Part shown: positions 16,409 to 24,892 of the stretch, piece by piece
Position numbering within the stretch: the stretch's first letter is position 1
Layout of the letters: each line of letters starts with the position of its first letter
Translations under genes and position numbers: made by a program
Notes under the pieces: generated by a model
Databases searched by the model: none
What the model was told of the DNA's origin: nothing
What the model saw: the letters and a program-made list of their open reading frames with translations, nothing else
Origin: Chitinophaga oryziterrae
GTDB lineage: Bacteria; Bacteroidota; Bacteroidia; Chitinophagales; Chitinophagaceae
Length of the DNA: 64,000 nucleotides
NCBI RefSeq assembly: GCF_009758125.1
Contig: NZ_WRXO01000002.1
Span: forward strand, 248,001 to 312,000
Reading direction: 5' to 3'

Positions 16409-17722
16409 TTAGAAGTTTACTGTTTGTCTTAGCTTTACAATATTAGCTGCACCCCGTTTAATAATGATACGGGTACCTCTCTCAAAGGTAAAATAGCGGT
16501 AGAACCAGTTGATAAATACTACCAGTTTGTTACGGAAGCCCAGCAGGCTTAATAAGTGTACCGCCATCCATACCATCCAGGCAAAATATCCGTACAGTTT
16601 CATGCCGGCAAATTCTGCCACTGCCTTGTTACGGCCTATAGTAGCCATGCTACCGAGGTCTTTATATTTAAAAGGAACTAAAGCAGGATCTTTTTTAAGG
16701 ATTTTCTTCAGGTTGGCAGCGACATTGGCGCCTTGCTGAATAGCAACCTGCGCTACCATCGGATAGCCTTTAGGGTGAATTTCGTCCGTCATCAGGGCGA
16801 TATCGCCTATCGCATATACGTTGGTATGGCCTACTATCTGGTTCAGCCCATTTACCTGAACACGTCCGTTGGGCGCTATTATTTCTGGAGCAATACCATT
16901 TACGGGAACGCCTTTCACGCCGGCCGACCAGAACAGCGACTGGCTGTCTATTTTTTCTCCTGTACTCAGTGTTAAGGTTTTACCATCGTATTCTTTTACA
17001 ACGGTTTTCACCATCACTTTCACGCCTAAAGCCGTAAGGGCTTCCAGTGCCTTTTCGGAAGACTCCTCGCTCATCCCTGCCAGCAGGCGGGGACTGCTTT
17101 CTATGAGATATACGTTCATAAGGGAAACGGATAGTTCGGGGTAGTCTTTAGGCATGATATATTTACGGAGTTCCGCAAATGCACCAGCCATTTCCACACC
17201 GGTAGGGCCACCGCCCACCATTACGAAGTTGAGTTTGGGCTTTATTTCTGCTTCGTCTTTCAGCAGCAGGCTTTCCTCGAATTGTTTGATCACGTAGTTG
17301 CGGATCTGTACAGCCTCTATCAGGGATTTCATACCGATAGCATGTTCTTCTATGAGTTTGTTGCCGAAGAAGTTGGTCGTGCTGCCGGTAGCGAATACGA
17401 GGTAGTCGTAATGTAAGTCGCCAATACCGGTTTCGAGGATGTTTTCCGCTGCGCGGAGGCCGGTGACTTCGGCCATACGGAAGATGAAATTTTTCTGACT
17501 TTTAAAGATCCCGCGAAGGGGGAAAGCGATGCTGTCTGCTTCCAGTCCGGCTGTAGATACCTGGTATAATAGGGGCTGAAAGAGGTGATAATTGTTCCTG
17601 TCTAACATTACAATCTGAACAGGTGCATTTTTGAGCTTTTTAGCAAGATTAATACCGCCAAAGCCACCGCCCACAATTACAACGCGTGGCACGCCGGCTT
17701 CCGGAACATTCGGTTGGATCAT
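16409..17722 (-). CDS. ndh: type II NADH dehydrogenase (NDH-2)
   Basis: A 437-residue flavoprotein that passes electrons from NADH to quinone without pumping protons. FAD-binding VVIVGGGFGGINLAKKL (14-30), the NYHLFQPLLYQVSTAGL quinone-site signature (43-59), NAD-binding VMVGGGPTGVEMAGAF (about 167-182), the VYAIGDIALM FAD motif (about 305) and a C-terminal amphipathic membrane segment (about 370-410) are present. This is the usual length for Bacteroidota NDH-2. Confidence 0.9.
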   Translation of the reverse strand: MIQPNVPEAGVPRVVIVGGGFGGINLAKKLKNAPVQIVMLDRNNYHLFQPLLYQVSTAGLEADSIAFPLRGIFKSQKNFIFRMAEVTGLRAAENILETGIGDLHYDYLVFATGSTTNFFGNKLIEEHAIGMKSLIEAVQIRNYVIKQFEESLLLKDEAEIKPKLNFVMVGGGPTGVEMAGAFAELRKYIMPKDYPELSVSLMNVYLIESSPRLLAGMSEESSEKALEALTALGVKVMVKTVVKEYDGKTLTLSTGEKIDSQSLFWSAGVKGVPVNGIAPEIIAPNGRVQVNGLNQIVGHTNVYAIGDIALMTDEIHPKGYPMVAQVAIQQGANVAANLKKILKKDPALVPFKYKDLGSMATIGRNKAVAEFAGMKLYGYFAWMVWMAVHLLSLLGFRNKLVVFINWFYRYFTFERGTRIIIKRGAANIVKLRQTVNF

Positions 17723-17831
17723 AAAACATCATTTATCAGTCAAAGAATAAACCTACTGTGCTGTTCTAACGCTGGAGTTCATAAATGCATCTCAAAGTTA
17801 CAAAACTTTCAGAAAAGAATGAAAGTTTAAT

Positions 17832-17868
17832 TAAAAAAAATCCCCGGTACATTGCTGCACCGGGGGAT
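17832..17868 (-). terminator. Rho-independent terminator of the transaldolase gene
   Basis: On the minus strand the stem CCCCGGT / ACCGGGG is followed by eight T. It lies about 22 bases after the stop at 17891. Confidence 0.9.
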
Positions 17869-17890
17869 ATATACCATCTAAAAGTATGTA

Positions 17891-18541
17891 CTACATTTTT
17901 TTCGCGTCTTCCAGGAATTTGGCCAGGCCAATATCTGTCAGAGGATGTTTCAGCAGACCCAGGATAGAGTCTAAAGGGCAGGTACAAACGTCAGCACCGG
18001 CTTCAGCACATCTTACGATGTGGAGGGCGTTACGGATAGAAGCTGCGAGGATTTCAGTTTTGAAGCCCTGCAGGCTGTATATCTGGGCAATCTGAGCGAT
18101 CAGTTCCACACCATCCCAGCTGGTATCGTCGATACGGCCGATGAATGGAGATACGTAGGTAGCGCCAGCTTTAGCAGCCAGGATCGCTTGTCCTGCGGAG
18201 AACACCAGGGTACAGTTGGTTTTGATACCATTGTCGGTAAACCATTTCAATGCTTTGATACCATCCTTGATCATTGGAACTTTCACAATGATATTCGGGT
18301 GAATAGCCGCTAACTTTTTACCTTCTTCAATAATGCTGGCGAAGTCGGTAGAAAGTACTTCAGCGCTGATAGGTCCGTCTACCAGTTCGCAGATTGTTTC
18401 GTAATGCTTGATGATGTTAGCCTCGCCTTTGATGCCTTCTTTAGCCATCAGGGAAGGGTTGGTCGTTACACCGTCAAGTACGCCCAGGTCGTTTGCTTCT
18501 TTGATCTGTGCAAGGTTTGCAGTATCTATAAAGAATTTCAT
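17891..18541 (-). CDS. tal: transaldolase, short FSA-like form
   Basis: A 216-residue TIM-barrel class I aldolase of the TalB/TalC-FSA group. The Schiff-base lysine is K87 in IIVKVPMIKDG. The residue that separates the two activities is Glu (E61 in ISAEVLST), as in true transaldolases; fructose-6-phosphate aldolases have Gln there. NPSLMAKEG, TLVFSAGQAILAAKAGATYVSPFIGR and AASIRN are the family signatures. It should move dihydroxyacetone units in the pentose phosphate pathway. The start MKFFIDTAN at 18541 matches the family; the 18589 start does not. Confidence 0.9.
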   Translation of the reverse strand: MKFFIDTANLAQIKEANDLGVLDGVTTNPSLMAKEGIKGEANIIKHYETICELVDGPISAEVLSTDFASIIEEGKKLAAIHPNIIVKVPMIKDGIKALKWFTDNGIKTNCTLVFSAGQAILAAKAGATYVSPFIGRIDDTSWDGVELIAQIAQIYSLQGFKTEILAASIRNALHIVRCAEAGADVCTCPLDSILGLLKHPLTDIGLAKFLEDAKKM

Positions 18542-18602
18542 GATGAAATGATTTAGTAGTTTAATGGCATTCAATTGTTCAACGAACAAAATAATTGAAG
18601 TG

Positions 18603-18610
18603 CAAAGTTA
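18603..18610 (-). promoter_or_regulatory. -7 promoter box TAACTTTG for the transaldolase gene
   Basis: A perfect TAnnTTTG on the minus strand about 60 bases upstream of the ATG. No clear -33 TTTG. Confidence 0.45.
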
Positions 18611-18679
18611 GGTAGTTTAAATTTAATGCTGAGGGCTGCAGTGAATTTTTAGAAGAAATCTAAAAAAGAGGAAAAAAAA

Positions 18680-18779
18680 TCGGCAAGTTACTTACATCGC
18701 ACCGCTACAACCACCTACCCTTGCTACATTCCTGTCCTGGGGGAGTTCAGTAGGAGCTGGTCGTATAAGACTTGCCGGC
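18680..18779 (-). ncRNA. ffs: signal recognition particle RNA (bacterial small type)
   Basis: On the minus strand about 100 bases run from GCCGGCAAGTC to GACTTGCCG-like ends (CTTGCCG), so the two ends pair. The middle contains CCCCAGGACAGGAATGTAGC and AAGGGTAG, which matches the conserved SRP domain IV loop region (E. coli GGTCCGGAAGGAAGCAGCC...AAGGCAG). A T8 tract follows directly, and a perfect promoter lies just upstream. Together with Ffh it targets inner membrane proteins. The ends are approximate. Confidence 0.75.
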
Positions 18780-18781
18780 TG

Positions 18782-18812
18782 CAAATGTAGGGGAATTGAA
18801 TATAATTCCAAA
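18782..18812 (-). promoter_or_regulatory. complete promoter TTTG-N19-TACATTTG of the SRP RNA
   Basis: TTTG (18812-18809), exactly 19 bases, TACATTTG (18789-18782), then the RNA starts within a few bases. Upstream bases 18813-18988 hold AT-rich sequence and nothing else I can name. Confidence 0.8.
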
Positions 18813-18988
18813 AAAAGAACTTAAATTTCAGATAATAAAAATTTAACTTCCTGGGACTGCTTCATTTAAAGATATTTAAGCATGGTTTTTAATAATAATA
18901 CGAATGTTGTATAAATATTAATTAAAAGATCTCTATTTTGTACAGGATCATTTATCCAATTATCTATTAACCTTTAACTTTTACTAGT

Positions 18989-19423
18989 ATGCAATCTAAC
19001 TACGACGCCTCATCCGGAATAATGGCTATGTTCGGTATAGGCTTCTTCATTTTTATCCTTGTCATTCTTTTCTTCTACGGCTTATGTATGTGGAAAATAT
19101 TTGAAAAGGCTGGCCATCCCGGTTGGAGCGCCATCGTACCTATCTATAACTACTACATCTTCACAAAAATCATTGGCAAACCAGGATGGTGGACTGTATT
19201 ATTGCTGATCCCTTACGTGGGCATCATCTTCCAGATCTGGGGCGCTAACCTGTTAAGTAAGAGCTTTGGCAAGGATACCGGCTTTACAATAGGCCTGATC
19301 TTCCTGAGCTTCGTATTCTTACCAATCATGGCTTTCGATAAAACCATTCAGTACCGTGGTCCTTCAGGAACACCTTTGAACATGGATGAACAGATCGACA
19401 GCATCGGAAAACCAACTATATAA
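18989..19423 (+). CDS. DUF5684 small membrane protein
   Basis: A 144-residue protein with three to four TM helices (about 11-31, 62-85, 98-115) and the DUF5684 pattern WKIFEKAGHPGWSAIVPIYNYYIF followed by IGKPGWWTVLLLIPYVGIIF. The family is common in Bacteroidota and is sometimes fused or adjacent to signal peptidase I. Its function is unknown. A strong terminator follows. Confidence 0.75.
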   Translation: MQSNYDASSGIMAMFGIGFFIFILVILFFYGLCMWKIFEKAGHPGWSAIVPIYNYYIFTKIIGKPGWWTVLLLIPYVGIIFQIWGANLLSKSFGKDTGFTIGLIFLSFVFLPIMAFDKTIQYRGPSGTPLNMDEQIDSIGKPTI

Positions 19424-19447
19424 TTTTTGTTTTCTGCCATAATGATT

Positions 19448-19485
19448 ACTGCCGGCACACATCTAATGTAGCCGGCAGTTTTTTT
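19448..19485 (+). terminator. Rho-independent terminator
   Basis: Stem actgccggc / gccggcagt followed by seven T, just before the RDD gene at 19498. Confidence 0.9.
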
Positions 19486-19497
19486 ATACTTTTATCT

Positions 19498-19941
19498 ATG
19501 CTTACTCAAAAAGACCTGCTGGATGATCTTGAGACCGACATCATTCTGCAACCGGCTTCCCGCACACAGCGCTTTGTGAATGTGCTGATAGACAGGATCG
19601 TCATTCTTATCCTGCTATTTATGATAATGGTGATATTCGCCATTATAGACGCTACTGCGTTCGATAAATTTATGGATGAAGATAACCATAACGGACAACC
19701 TGCTATTATCTATTACGCATTGATCATACTCTATTATTGTATACTGGAAGCTGGTAATAAAGGGGTTACTGTCGGGAAACTGGTTACGGGGACCCGGGTG
19801 GTGGTGGAAGATGGAAGTACACCTCCGTTGAAAACAGTGTTTGTAAGAACAATCATCCGTATGATACCGCTGGAAGCATTTTCTGCTTTTAATGTTGCCT
19901 GGCACGACCTCTGGACACGCACCACTGTGGTGAAAAAGTAA
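19498..19941 (+). CDS. RDD family membrane protein
   Basis: A 147-residue protein with the RDD pattern: RTQRFVNVLIDRIVILILLF (about 22-41), a second TM helix (about 72-84) and the NKGVTVGKLVTGTRVVVEDG motif (about 87-106), which in longer members reads GQTPGKKxxGxRV. The role of RDD proteins is generally unclear; some act as ion transporters. It converges on the second RDD gene with no base between the two stop codons. Confidence 0.8.
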   Translation: MLTQKDLLDDLETDIILQPASRTQRFVNVLIDRIVILILLFMIMVIFAIIDATAFDKFMDEDNHNGQPAIIYYALIILYYCILEAGNKGVTVGKLVTGTRVVVEDGSTPPLKTVFVRTIIRMIPLEAFSAFNVAWHDLWTRTTVVKK

Positions 19942-20667
19942 TTACCGGGTAGTGTAGTAGTTATAATCGTTGAGTACTGTTTCCAGGAAAGGAAGATGAT
20001 CAAGGTCCGATTGAATGTTCAGTACGTCCCTTACCCGGTAGGATACACGTGCCGTTAACTGCACATCTCCGGATTTAATAGCCCTGTCCATCAGTTCTTT
20101 GATCTTATTCATGTCCCTGTCAGACAGTTTTAATATCTGTGGGAACTGAGGCGTATAATCTACCTCAGACATATCCCGGAATATGGTTTCGTTGATGCTG
20201 GTCTTGCTTCTCGTATTTACTACGATAGTGCCGGCTACCACATCTCCCAGTCTCTGGTCATAGGGAGAACGTACCATAGACACGATCGGGATAACGGCAT
20301 TGAAGACGATCCAGGGGGTTTCTATCGCACGGAACAACCAACGGATAAGGTGCTGACTGATACTGGGTTTACCGCCATTCATATTTCTTACCCTTATCCC
20401 CATCATCTTTTTACCAGGTGTTTGCCCGTTCATCAGAATTTCAAGCGCCAGGAAGTAAAAGGTAAAAGGGAGCAGGTAGATGAAGAAATAGATCACGTAC
20501 ATCGTGGTAGACGAATAGTGCAGCTTGCCCAAAGTGACACTCATTACCAGCACAAACACTCCTCTTATCAAAACATCAATAAGCCAGGCAAGGAACCGCT
20601 GACCGATATTGGCGGTTTCAAATTCCAGATCAATGTTGAAGGATGTTGGTATTTTTACACTGGTCAT
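19942..20667 (-). CDS. RDD family membrane protein
   Basis: A 241-residue protein with an RDD domain in the first 150 residues: ANIGQRFLAWLIDVLIRGVFV, a TM hairpin near 50-75, and NGQTPGKKMMGIRVRNMNGG, then SQHLIRWLFRAIETPWIVF. The last 80 residues are cytoplasmic and helical. It is divergent from the SpoIIM operon, which often carries an RDD gene in Bacteroidota, so the two may be linked in function. Start ATG 20667 is used, not the TTG six bases upstream. It is predicted to be leaderless. Confidence 0.85.
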   Translation of the reverse strand: MTSVKIPTSFNIDLEFETANIGQRFLAWLIDVLIRGVFVLVMSVTLGKLHYSSTTMYVIYFFIYLLPFTFYFLALEILMNGQTPGKKMMGIRVRNMNGGKPSISQHLIRWLFRAIETPWIVFNAVIPIVSMVRSPYDQRLGDVVAGTIVVNTRSKTSINETIFRDMSEVDYTPQFPQILKLSDRDMNKIKELMDRAIKSGDVQLTARVSYRVRDVLNIQSDLDHLPFLETVLNDYNYYTTR

Positions 20668-20670
20668 GTA

Positions 20671-20678
20671 CAAATTTA
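20671..20678 (-). promoter_or_regulatory. -7 promoter box TAAATTTG, 3 bases before the RDD start codon
   Basis: A perfect TAnnTTTG on the minus strand immediately upstream of ATG 20667. No TTTG at 19-20 bases. Confidence 0.45.
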
Positions 20679-20782
20679 CTAATTAATGTATATGTTTGTT
20701 AGGCAATTATAAATTTAATAAGAGTATTTTGAGCAGACAGAAAAATTCCGGGACTTAGTCTGCATACCTGATCTGACAACCC

Positions 20783-21766
20783 ATGCGCGAATCTACTTTC
20801 ATTAAAAAGAACCTGCCCCGCTGGAAAAAATACCAGGAGGAACCCACCGGTGACCCCGATGAGATGGCAGAGCGTTTTACCACGTTACTGGACGACCTGG
20901 CCTATGCTAAAACTTTTTACAGTTTCAGCAAGGTAACCGGGTATATCAACAGCCTGGCTGCAGGCATCTATCAAATCATTTATGCTAACAATAAAGAGGA
21001 AAGTGGACGATTCCGCTCCTTTTTTGTATACGAACTGCCACTCCTGTTCCGCAAATACCATCGCCTGATATTATTCACCTTCCTGTTTTTCCTGCTGTTT
21101 TGCCTGATTGCCGCCTTTTCTGCTGCACATGATGAAACATTTGTAAGAGGGGTAATGGGAGATGAATATGTGAATATGACAGAACAGAACATTAAAAAAG
21201 GAGATCCCTTTGGTGTATATAAAGGAGAAAATGAACTGTATATGTTCCTGCGTATTGCTTATAATAATATACAGGTGGCATTTCTTTGTTTTATAGGCGG
21301 TATTCTGTTTGGCGTGGGATCGTTGTGGTTCATGATGAAGAATGGCGTGATGCTGGGCGCTTTCCAGTATTATTTCTTTTCAAAAGGATTAGGACTAAAA
21401 TCTGTACTCGTAATATGGATTCACGGGACACTGGAAATTTCTTCTATTGTCATTGCCGGTAGCGCAGGACTGATAATGGCCAGTGGATTACTGTTCCCCG
21501 GTACCCGTAAAAGAGTGGATGCCCTTAAAAAATCGGCCAGGGACGGGGTGAAGGTAGTGATAAGCCTGGTGCCTTTATTTATAACGGCTGCTTTCCTGGA
21601 AGGGTTTGTAACGCGTCATACTGCGATGCCTATCGCTATCAGTATTTCTATATTACTGATATCACTGGCATTTATTATCAGTTATTTCATTGTATACCCT
21701 ATACTACTTCAGCACAGGGGATTCCGGCTGGATGAAAAAGGAAAAGTTATAAAACCTGTGAAATGA
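20783..21766 (+). CDS. stage II sporulation protein M (SpoIIM)-like membrane protein
   Basis: A 327-residue protein with a cytoplasmic N-terminus (1-100), a first TM helix (about 106-126), a periplasmic loop, and a block of TM helices from 160 to the end. The SpoIIM signatures NNIQVAFLCFIGGILFGVGS and WIHGTLEISSIVIAGSAGL are clear. In non-sporulating Bacteroidota this protein heads an operon with DUF4129, DUF4350, MoxR and DUF58 genes. Its exact role is unknown. The next gene starts inside its stop codon (ATGA), so they are translationally coupled. Confidence 0.85.
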   Translation: MRESTFIKKNLPRWKKYQEEPTGDPDEMAERFTTLLDDLAYAKTFYSFSKVTGYINSLAAGIYQIIYANNKEESGRFRSFFVYELPLLFRKYHRLILFTFLFFLLFCLIAAFSAAHDETFVRGVMGDEYVNMTEQNIKKGDPFGVYKGENELYMFLRIAYNNIQVAFLCFIGGILFGVGSLWFMMKNGVMLGAFQYYFFSKGLGLKSVLVIWIHGTLEISSIVIAGSAGLIMASGLLFPGTRKRVDALKKSARDGVKVVISLVPLFITAAFLEGFVTRHTAMPIAISISILLISLAFIISYFIVYPILLQHRGFRLDEKGKVIKPVK

Positions 21767-22686
21767 ATAGATGTGTAAGACTGGTACTGTTGCTGGCATT
21801 ACTTCCCCTGGCAGGCAGGGCGCAGTATAAAGAACCGTTGTCTGTATATAAGGCCCGGCTGGATTCTATCTCGAATGCAGGAGATGGCACATCATCAGAT
21901 GAAGAGGAGGATGAAGATGAGTTAATTCAGGATTCAGCAGTAGCTGCGGCAGGTACAGCACAGGATTCAACTGTTTACGACGATACTGATACTACCTCAG
22001 CAAGAGTTGCTGCTCCACATCACCTCTGGGACCAGGAAATACCAGTTAATCAGGATTCGACGGATTTCGAATATGATGAAGGCGAGGGACTGAGATTAAG
22101 AGAGGTCCCTGCATCCCTGATAAAAGAATTTAAAGCGGATAAAGGGTTACAGTACAAGAAGAAACAGACCAGGGAAAGGGATTTCACTGCTCTGCAGATG
22201 ATATTGTTCTATATATTCATGTTCATCCGTTCCTTTTACTGGATACTGATTATACTCATAGTACTGGTACTGGCTTTCATCCTGTATAATTATCTGAAAG
22301 GCCAGGGGTATATTTTAGGACGTAAAAGCACTTCTATTGATGATGAAATTGTAGCATTGTCAGAGGAAGAACTGGACCTCAGGACTTATGAAAAACAGGT
22401 ACAGGCAGCTATTGCAGCCGGTAAATTAAGACTGGCAGTGCGGTTATTGTATTTACAAACACTGCGGCTGTTATCTGACAAAGAACTCATTGTTTTCAGC
22501 AAGGAAAAAACAAATGCGGCTTACCTGCGTGCAATGGCACAAACAACATGGTATAAGTCCTTTGCTAATCTTACACTGGATTATGAATATATATGGTATG
22601 GGGAAATACCTGTGAATGAAGCTCAGTTTGAAACTATTCACAGGCATTTCAATCAATTTATGAACGAATTAGGCTATACCCGGTGA
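21763..22686 (+). CDS. DUF4129 membrane protein
   Basis: A 307-residue protein with a signal-like N-terminus (1-20), a long acidic periplasmic part (45-115, with SDEEEDEDELIQD), one TM helix (about 150-170) and a C-terminal cytoplasmic DUF4129 domain (about 205-300, AAIAAGKLRLAVRLLYLQTLRLLSDKELI). DUF4129 resembles transglutaminase-associated helices and recurs in this operon. It overlaps both neighbours by four bases (ATGA, GTGA). Confidence 0.8.
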   Translation: MNRCVRLVLLLALLPLAGRAQYKEPLSVYKARLDSISNAGDGTSSDEEEDEDELIQDSAVAAAGTAQDSTVYDDTDTTSARVAAPHHLWDQEIPVNQDSTDFEYDEGEGLRLREVPASLIKEFKADKGLQYKKKQTRERDFTALQMILFYIFMFIRSFYWILIILIVLVLAFILYNYLKGQGYILGRKSTSIDDEIVALSEEELDLRTYEKQVQAAIAAGKLRLAVRLLYLQTLRLLSDKELIVFSKEKTNAAYLRAMAQTTWYKSFANLTLDYEYIWYGEIPVNEAQFETIHRHFNQFMNELGYTR

Positions 22687-23909
22687 AATCAAAACTACCA
22701 ATCATCATTGTCGGTGCACTGATAATACTGTTGCTGATCTTTGTGGTCGCTGCTTCGGTGCAGAACCTGCAGGACCAGGATCAGGACCTGCAAAAGCAGA
22801 GCTTTAATTATAAGGAGAAAAAACCGGGAGGTTGTTATGTACTGTTTAAGGCATTGCCCGAATTATATTCTACTGAGATAAAGCCAAAGGTAGTTACCAA
22901 ACCATTTGCAGATACTTATAAGAAAGATAAAGAACTTGCTAACGGATACAATCTCTATGTGCTGGTATCAGACAAATTGTATGCTACCGCACAGGACGTA
23001 AAAGACATGCTCACTTATGCAGAACTGGGCAACCAGTTATTCCTGGCAGTGAATATGCCGGACAGTGTGCTGCTGGAAAGACTGGGCCTGACTATAGCCA
23101 TGGATACTTCGCATGTTTACTACAGAGATAGTGAACAGCATTATGTAAATCCGGCACTGGCGCCGGATACGGCCTTCTCCTGTAAGGGTATTTTTGGCGG
23201 GGATTATTTCACCTCCATGGATACCAGTATCACTACTATCCTGGGAACAGATGAGCAGCATCGTCCTAATTTTATCAGGGTGACCAGGGGTTCGGGAAGT
23301 ATATTGATCTCCCTCAATCCTTCTGCTGTTACCAACTATTTCCTGATGCATGAGAACAACATCGCATCCATGGGTAAAGAGTTTTCTTATACCAATAATT
23401 ACCAGGATAATATTTATTGGGATGAGTATTATAAATACCAGGATTATAAACGTTCCGAAGGAGACTTTAGTGAATGGCAGGTGCTGATGCGTTATCCTGC
23501 TATGCGCTGGGCACTATGGCTGGCCATACTGTTACTCATCATCTATATCGTATTTGAAGGGAAACGCAGACAGCGTATTATTCCGGATAAGCCGGTGATT
23601 ACGAATAATTCGCTTGAGTTTGTAAATGCACTGGGTCAGTTATATTATCAGCAGCATGATAATGCGAACCTGGGCCAGAAGATCATTCAGCAGTGGTTAG
23701 AGTTTATCCGTACCCGTTTTTACATGAATACAAGTTATCTGAATGATACCTTTATTGCTACGCTGTCTCACAAATCAGGGATCCCGGTAGATAGGGTACG
23801 TGAGATCATTGATAGCATTCATCATATACGACTGGCCGACCAGGTAAGTGACGATTTTCTGAATACATTTTATAAAAATATACAGGCATTCTATTTAAAC
23901 ACTAAATAA
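22683..23909 (+). CDS. DUF4350 membrane protein
   Basis: A 408-residue protein with TM helices at about 4-24 and 275-292. The 250-residue periplasmic part between them carries the DUF4350 domain (KKPGGCYVLFKALPELY near 46), a ThuA/GATase-like fold in this family. The C-terminal 110 residues are cytoplasmic and helical. It starts with GTG in a GTGA overlap with the preceding stop. The role is unknown, but it always travels with the MoxR and DUF58 genes that follow. Confidence 0.8.
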   Translation: MKSKLPIIIVGALIILLLIFVVAASVQNLQDQDQDLQKQSFNYKEKKPGGCYVLFKALPELYSTEIKPKVVTKPFADTYKKDKELANGYNLYVLVSDKLYATAQDVKDMLTYAELGNQLFLAVNMPDSVLLERLGLTIAMDTSHVYYRDSEQHYVNPALAPDTAFSCKGIFGGDYFTSMDTSITTILGTDEQHRPNFIRVTRGSGSILISLNPSAVTNYFLMHENNIASMGKEFSYTNNYQDNIYWDEYYKYQDYKRSEGDFSEWQVLMRYPAMRWALWLAILLLIIYIVFEGKRRQRIIPDKPVITNNSLEFVNALGQLYYQQHDNANLGQKIIQQWLEFIRTRFYMNTSYLNDTFIATLSHKSGIPVDRVREIIDSIHHIRLADQVSDDFLNTFYKNIQAFYLNTK

Positions 23910-24889
23910 TGGAGGAAACTACATTTCAGCCCCGCACAGATTTTGCTGCCCTGCATGAGGCAGTGACAGCTATCCGGGTACAGATAGGAAAAGTTATTAT
24001 CGGCCAGCACCAGATGGTAGACCTGCTGATTGCGGGTTTACTGACACAGGGACATGTGCTGATCGAAGGTGTGCCCGGCGTGGCTAAAACCCTCACCGCT
24101 AAATTGCTGGCACGCTGTATAGATGCTGATTTTTCAAGGTTACAGTTTACTCCGGATATTATGCCGGCAGATGTACTGGGAACTTCTGTATTCAATCCCG
24201 AAACAAGGGAGTTCGAATACAAGCGTGGCCCTGTATTCAGCAACCTTGTACTGATAGATGAGATCAACCGTGCTCCGGCTAAAACACAGGCCGCATTGTT
24301 TGAAGTGATGGAAGAACGTCAGGTAACCAACGATGGTGTTTCTCACAAATTACCTGCTCCGTTTATGGTACTGGCTACACAGAACCCCATTGAACAGGAA
24401 GGTACTTACCGGTTGCCGGAAGCACAATTAGACCGTTTCCTTTTTAAGATAGAAGTGAAATATCCTTCTTTGACAGAGGAAATAACCATGTTGCAATCCA
24501 TGCATCAGCATAATGAGGTAACGGACCTTACCAAACTGGTAGATAAAGTAGTGACTGCTACGCAGATCATAGAGTTCCAGGCACAGGTCAGGCTGGTACA
24601 TATTGAAGATAAACTGTTGCATTACATTGCGGCGCTGATACAGGAAACCCGTGTGAACGCATCTTTGTACCTGGGCGCATCACCACGGGCTTCATTGTCT
24701 GTGATGAATTGTTCCAAGGCGCTGGCTGCAATGAATAACCGTGATTTCGTAACACCGGATGATGTAATTGAAATGTTGCCGCATGTATTGCGTCACCGTA
24801 TCATGCTTACACCAGAGCGTGAAATGGAAGGGATCAGCGCAGATGAAGTGATTGCACAGATTATTAAAGCGGTGGAAGTACCGAGATAA
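23909..24889 (+). CDS. MoxR family AAA+ ATPase
   Basis: A 326-residue AAA+ ATPase. Walker A GVPGVAKTLTAK (about 55-66), Walker B LVLIDEINRAPAKTQ (about 113-127), sensor 1 MVLATQNPIEQEGTYRLPEAQLDRF and sensor 2 SPRASLSV are intact. MoxR ATPases act as chaperones that mature partner complexes and usually work with a VWA/DUF58 protein, as encoded next. It starts inside the preceding stop (TAATG). Confidence 0.92.
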   Translation: MEETTFQPRTDFAALHEAVTAIRVQIGKVIIGQHQMVDLLIAGLLTQGHVLIEGVPGVAKTLTAKLLARCIDADFSRLQFTPDIMPADVLGTSVFNPETREFEYKRGPVFSNLVLIDEINRAPAKTQAALFEVMEERQVTNDGVSHKLPAPFMVLATQNPIEQEGTYRLPEAQLDRFLFKIEVKYPSLTEEITMLQSMHQHNEVTDLTKLVDKVVTATQIIEFQAQVRLVHIEDKLLHYIAALIQETRVNASLYLGASPRASLSVMNCSKALAAMNNRDFVTPDDVIEMLPHVLRHRIMLTPEREMEGISADEVIAQIIKAVEVPR

Positions 24890-24892
24890 TAT

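Noticed and set aside
18541-18589. Longer transaldolase start at 18589
   Set aside because: The family begins MKFFIDTAN; the extra 16 residues match nothing in the family.
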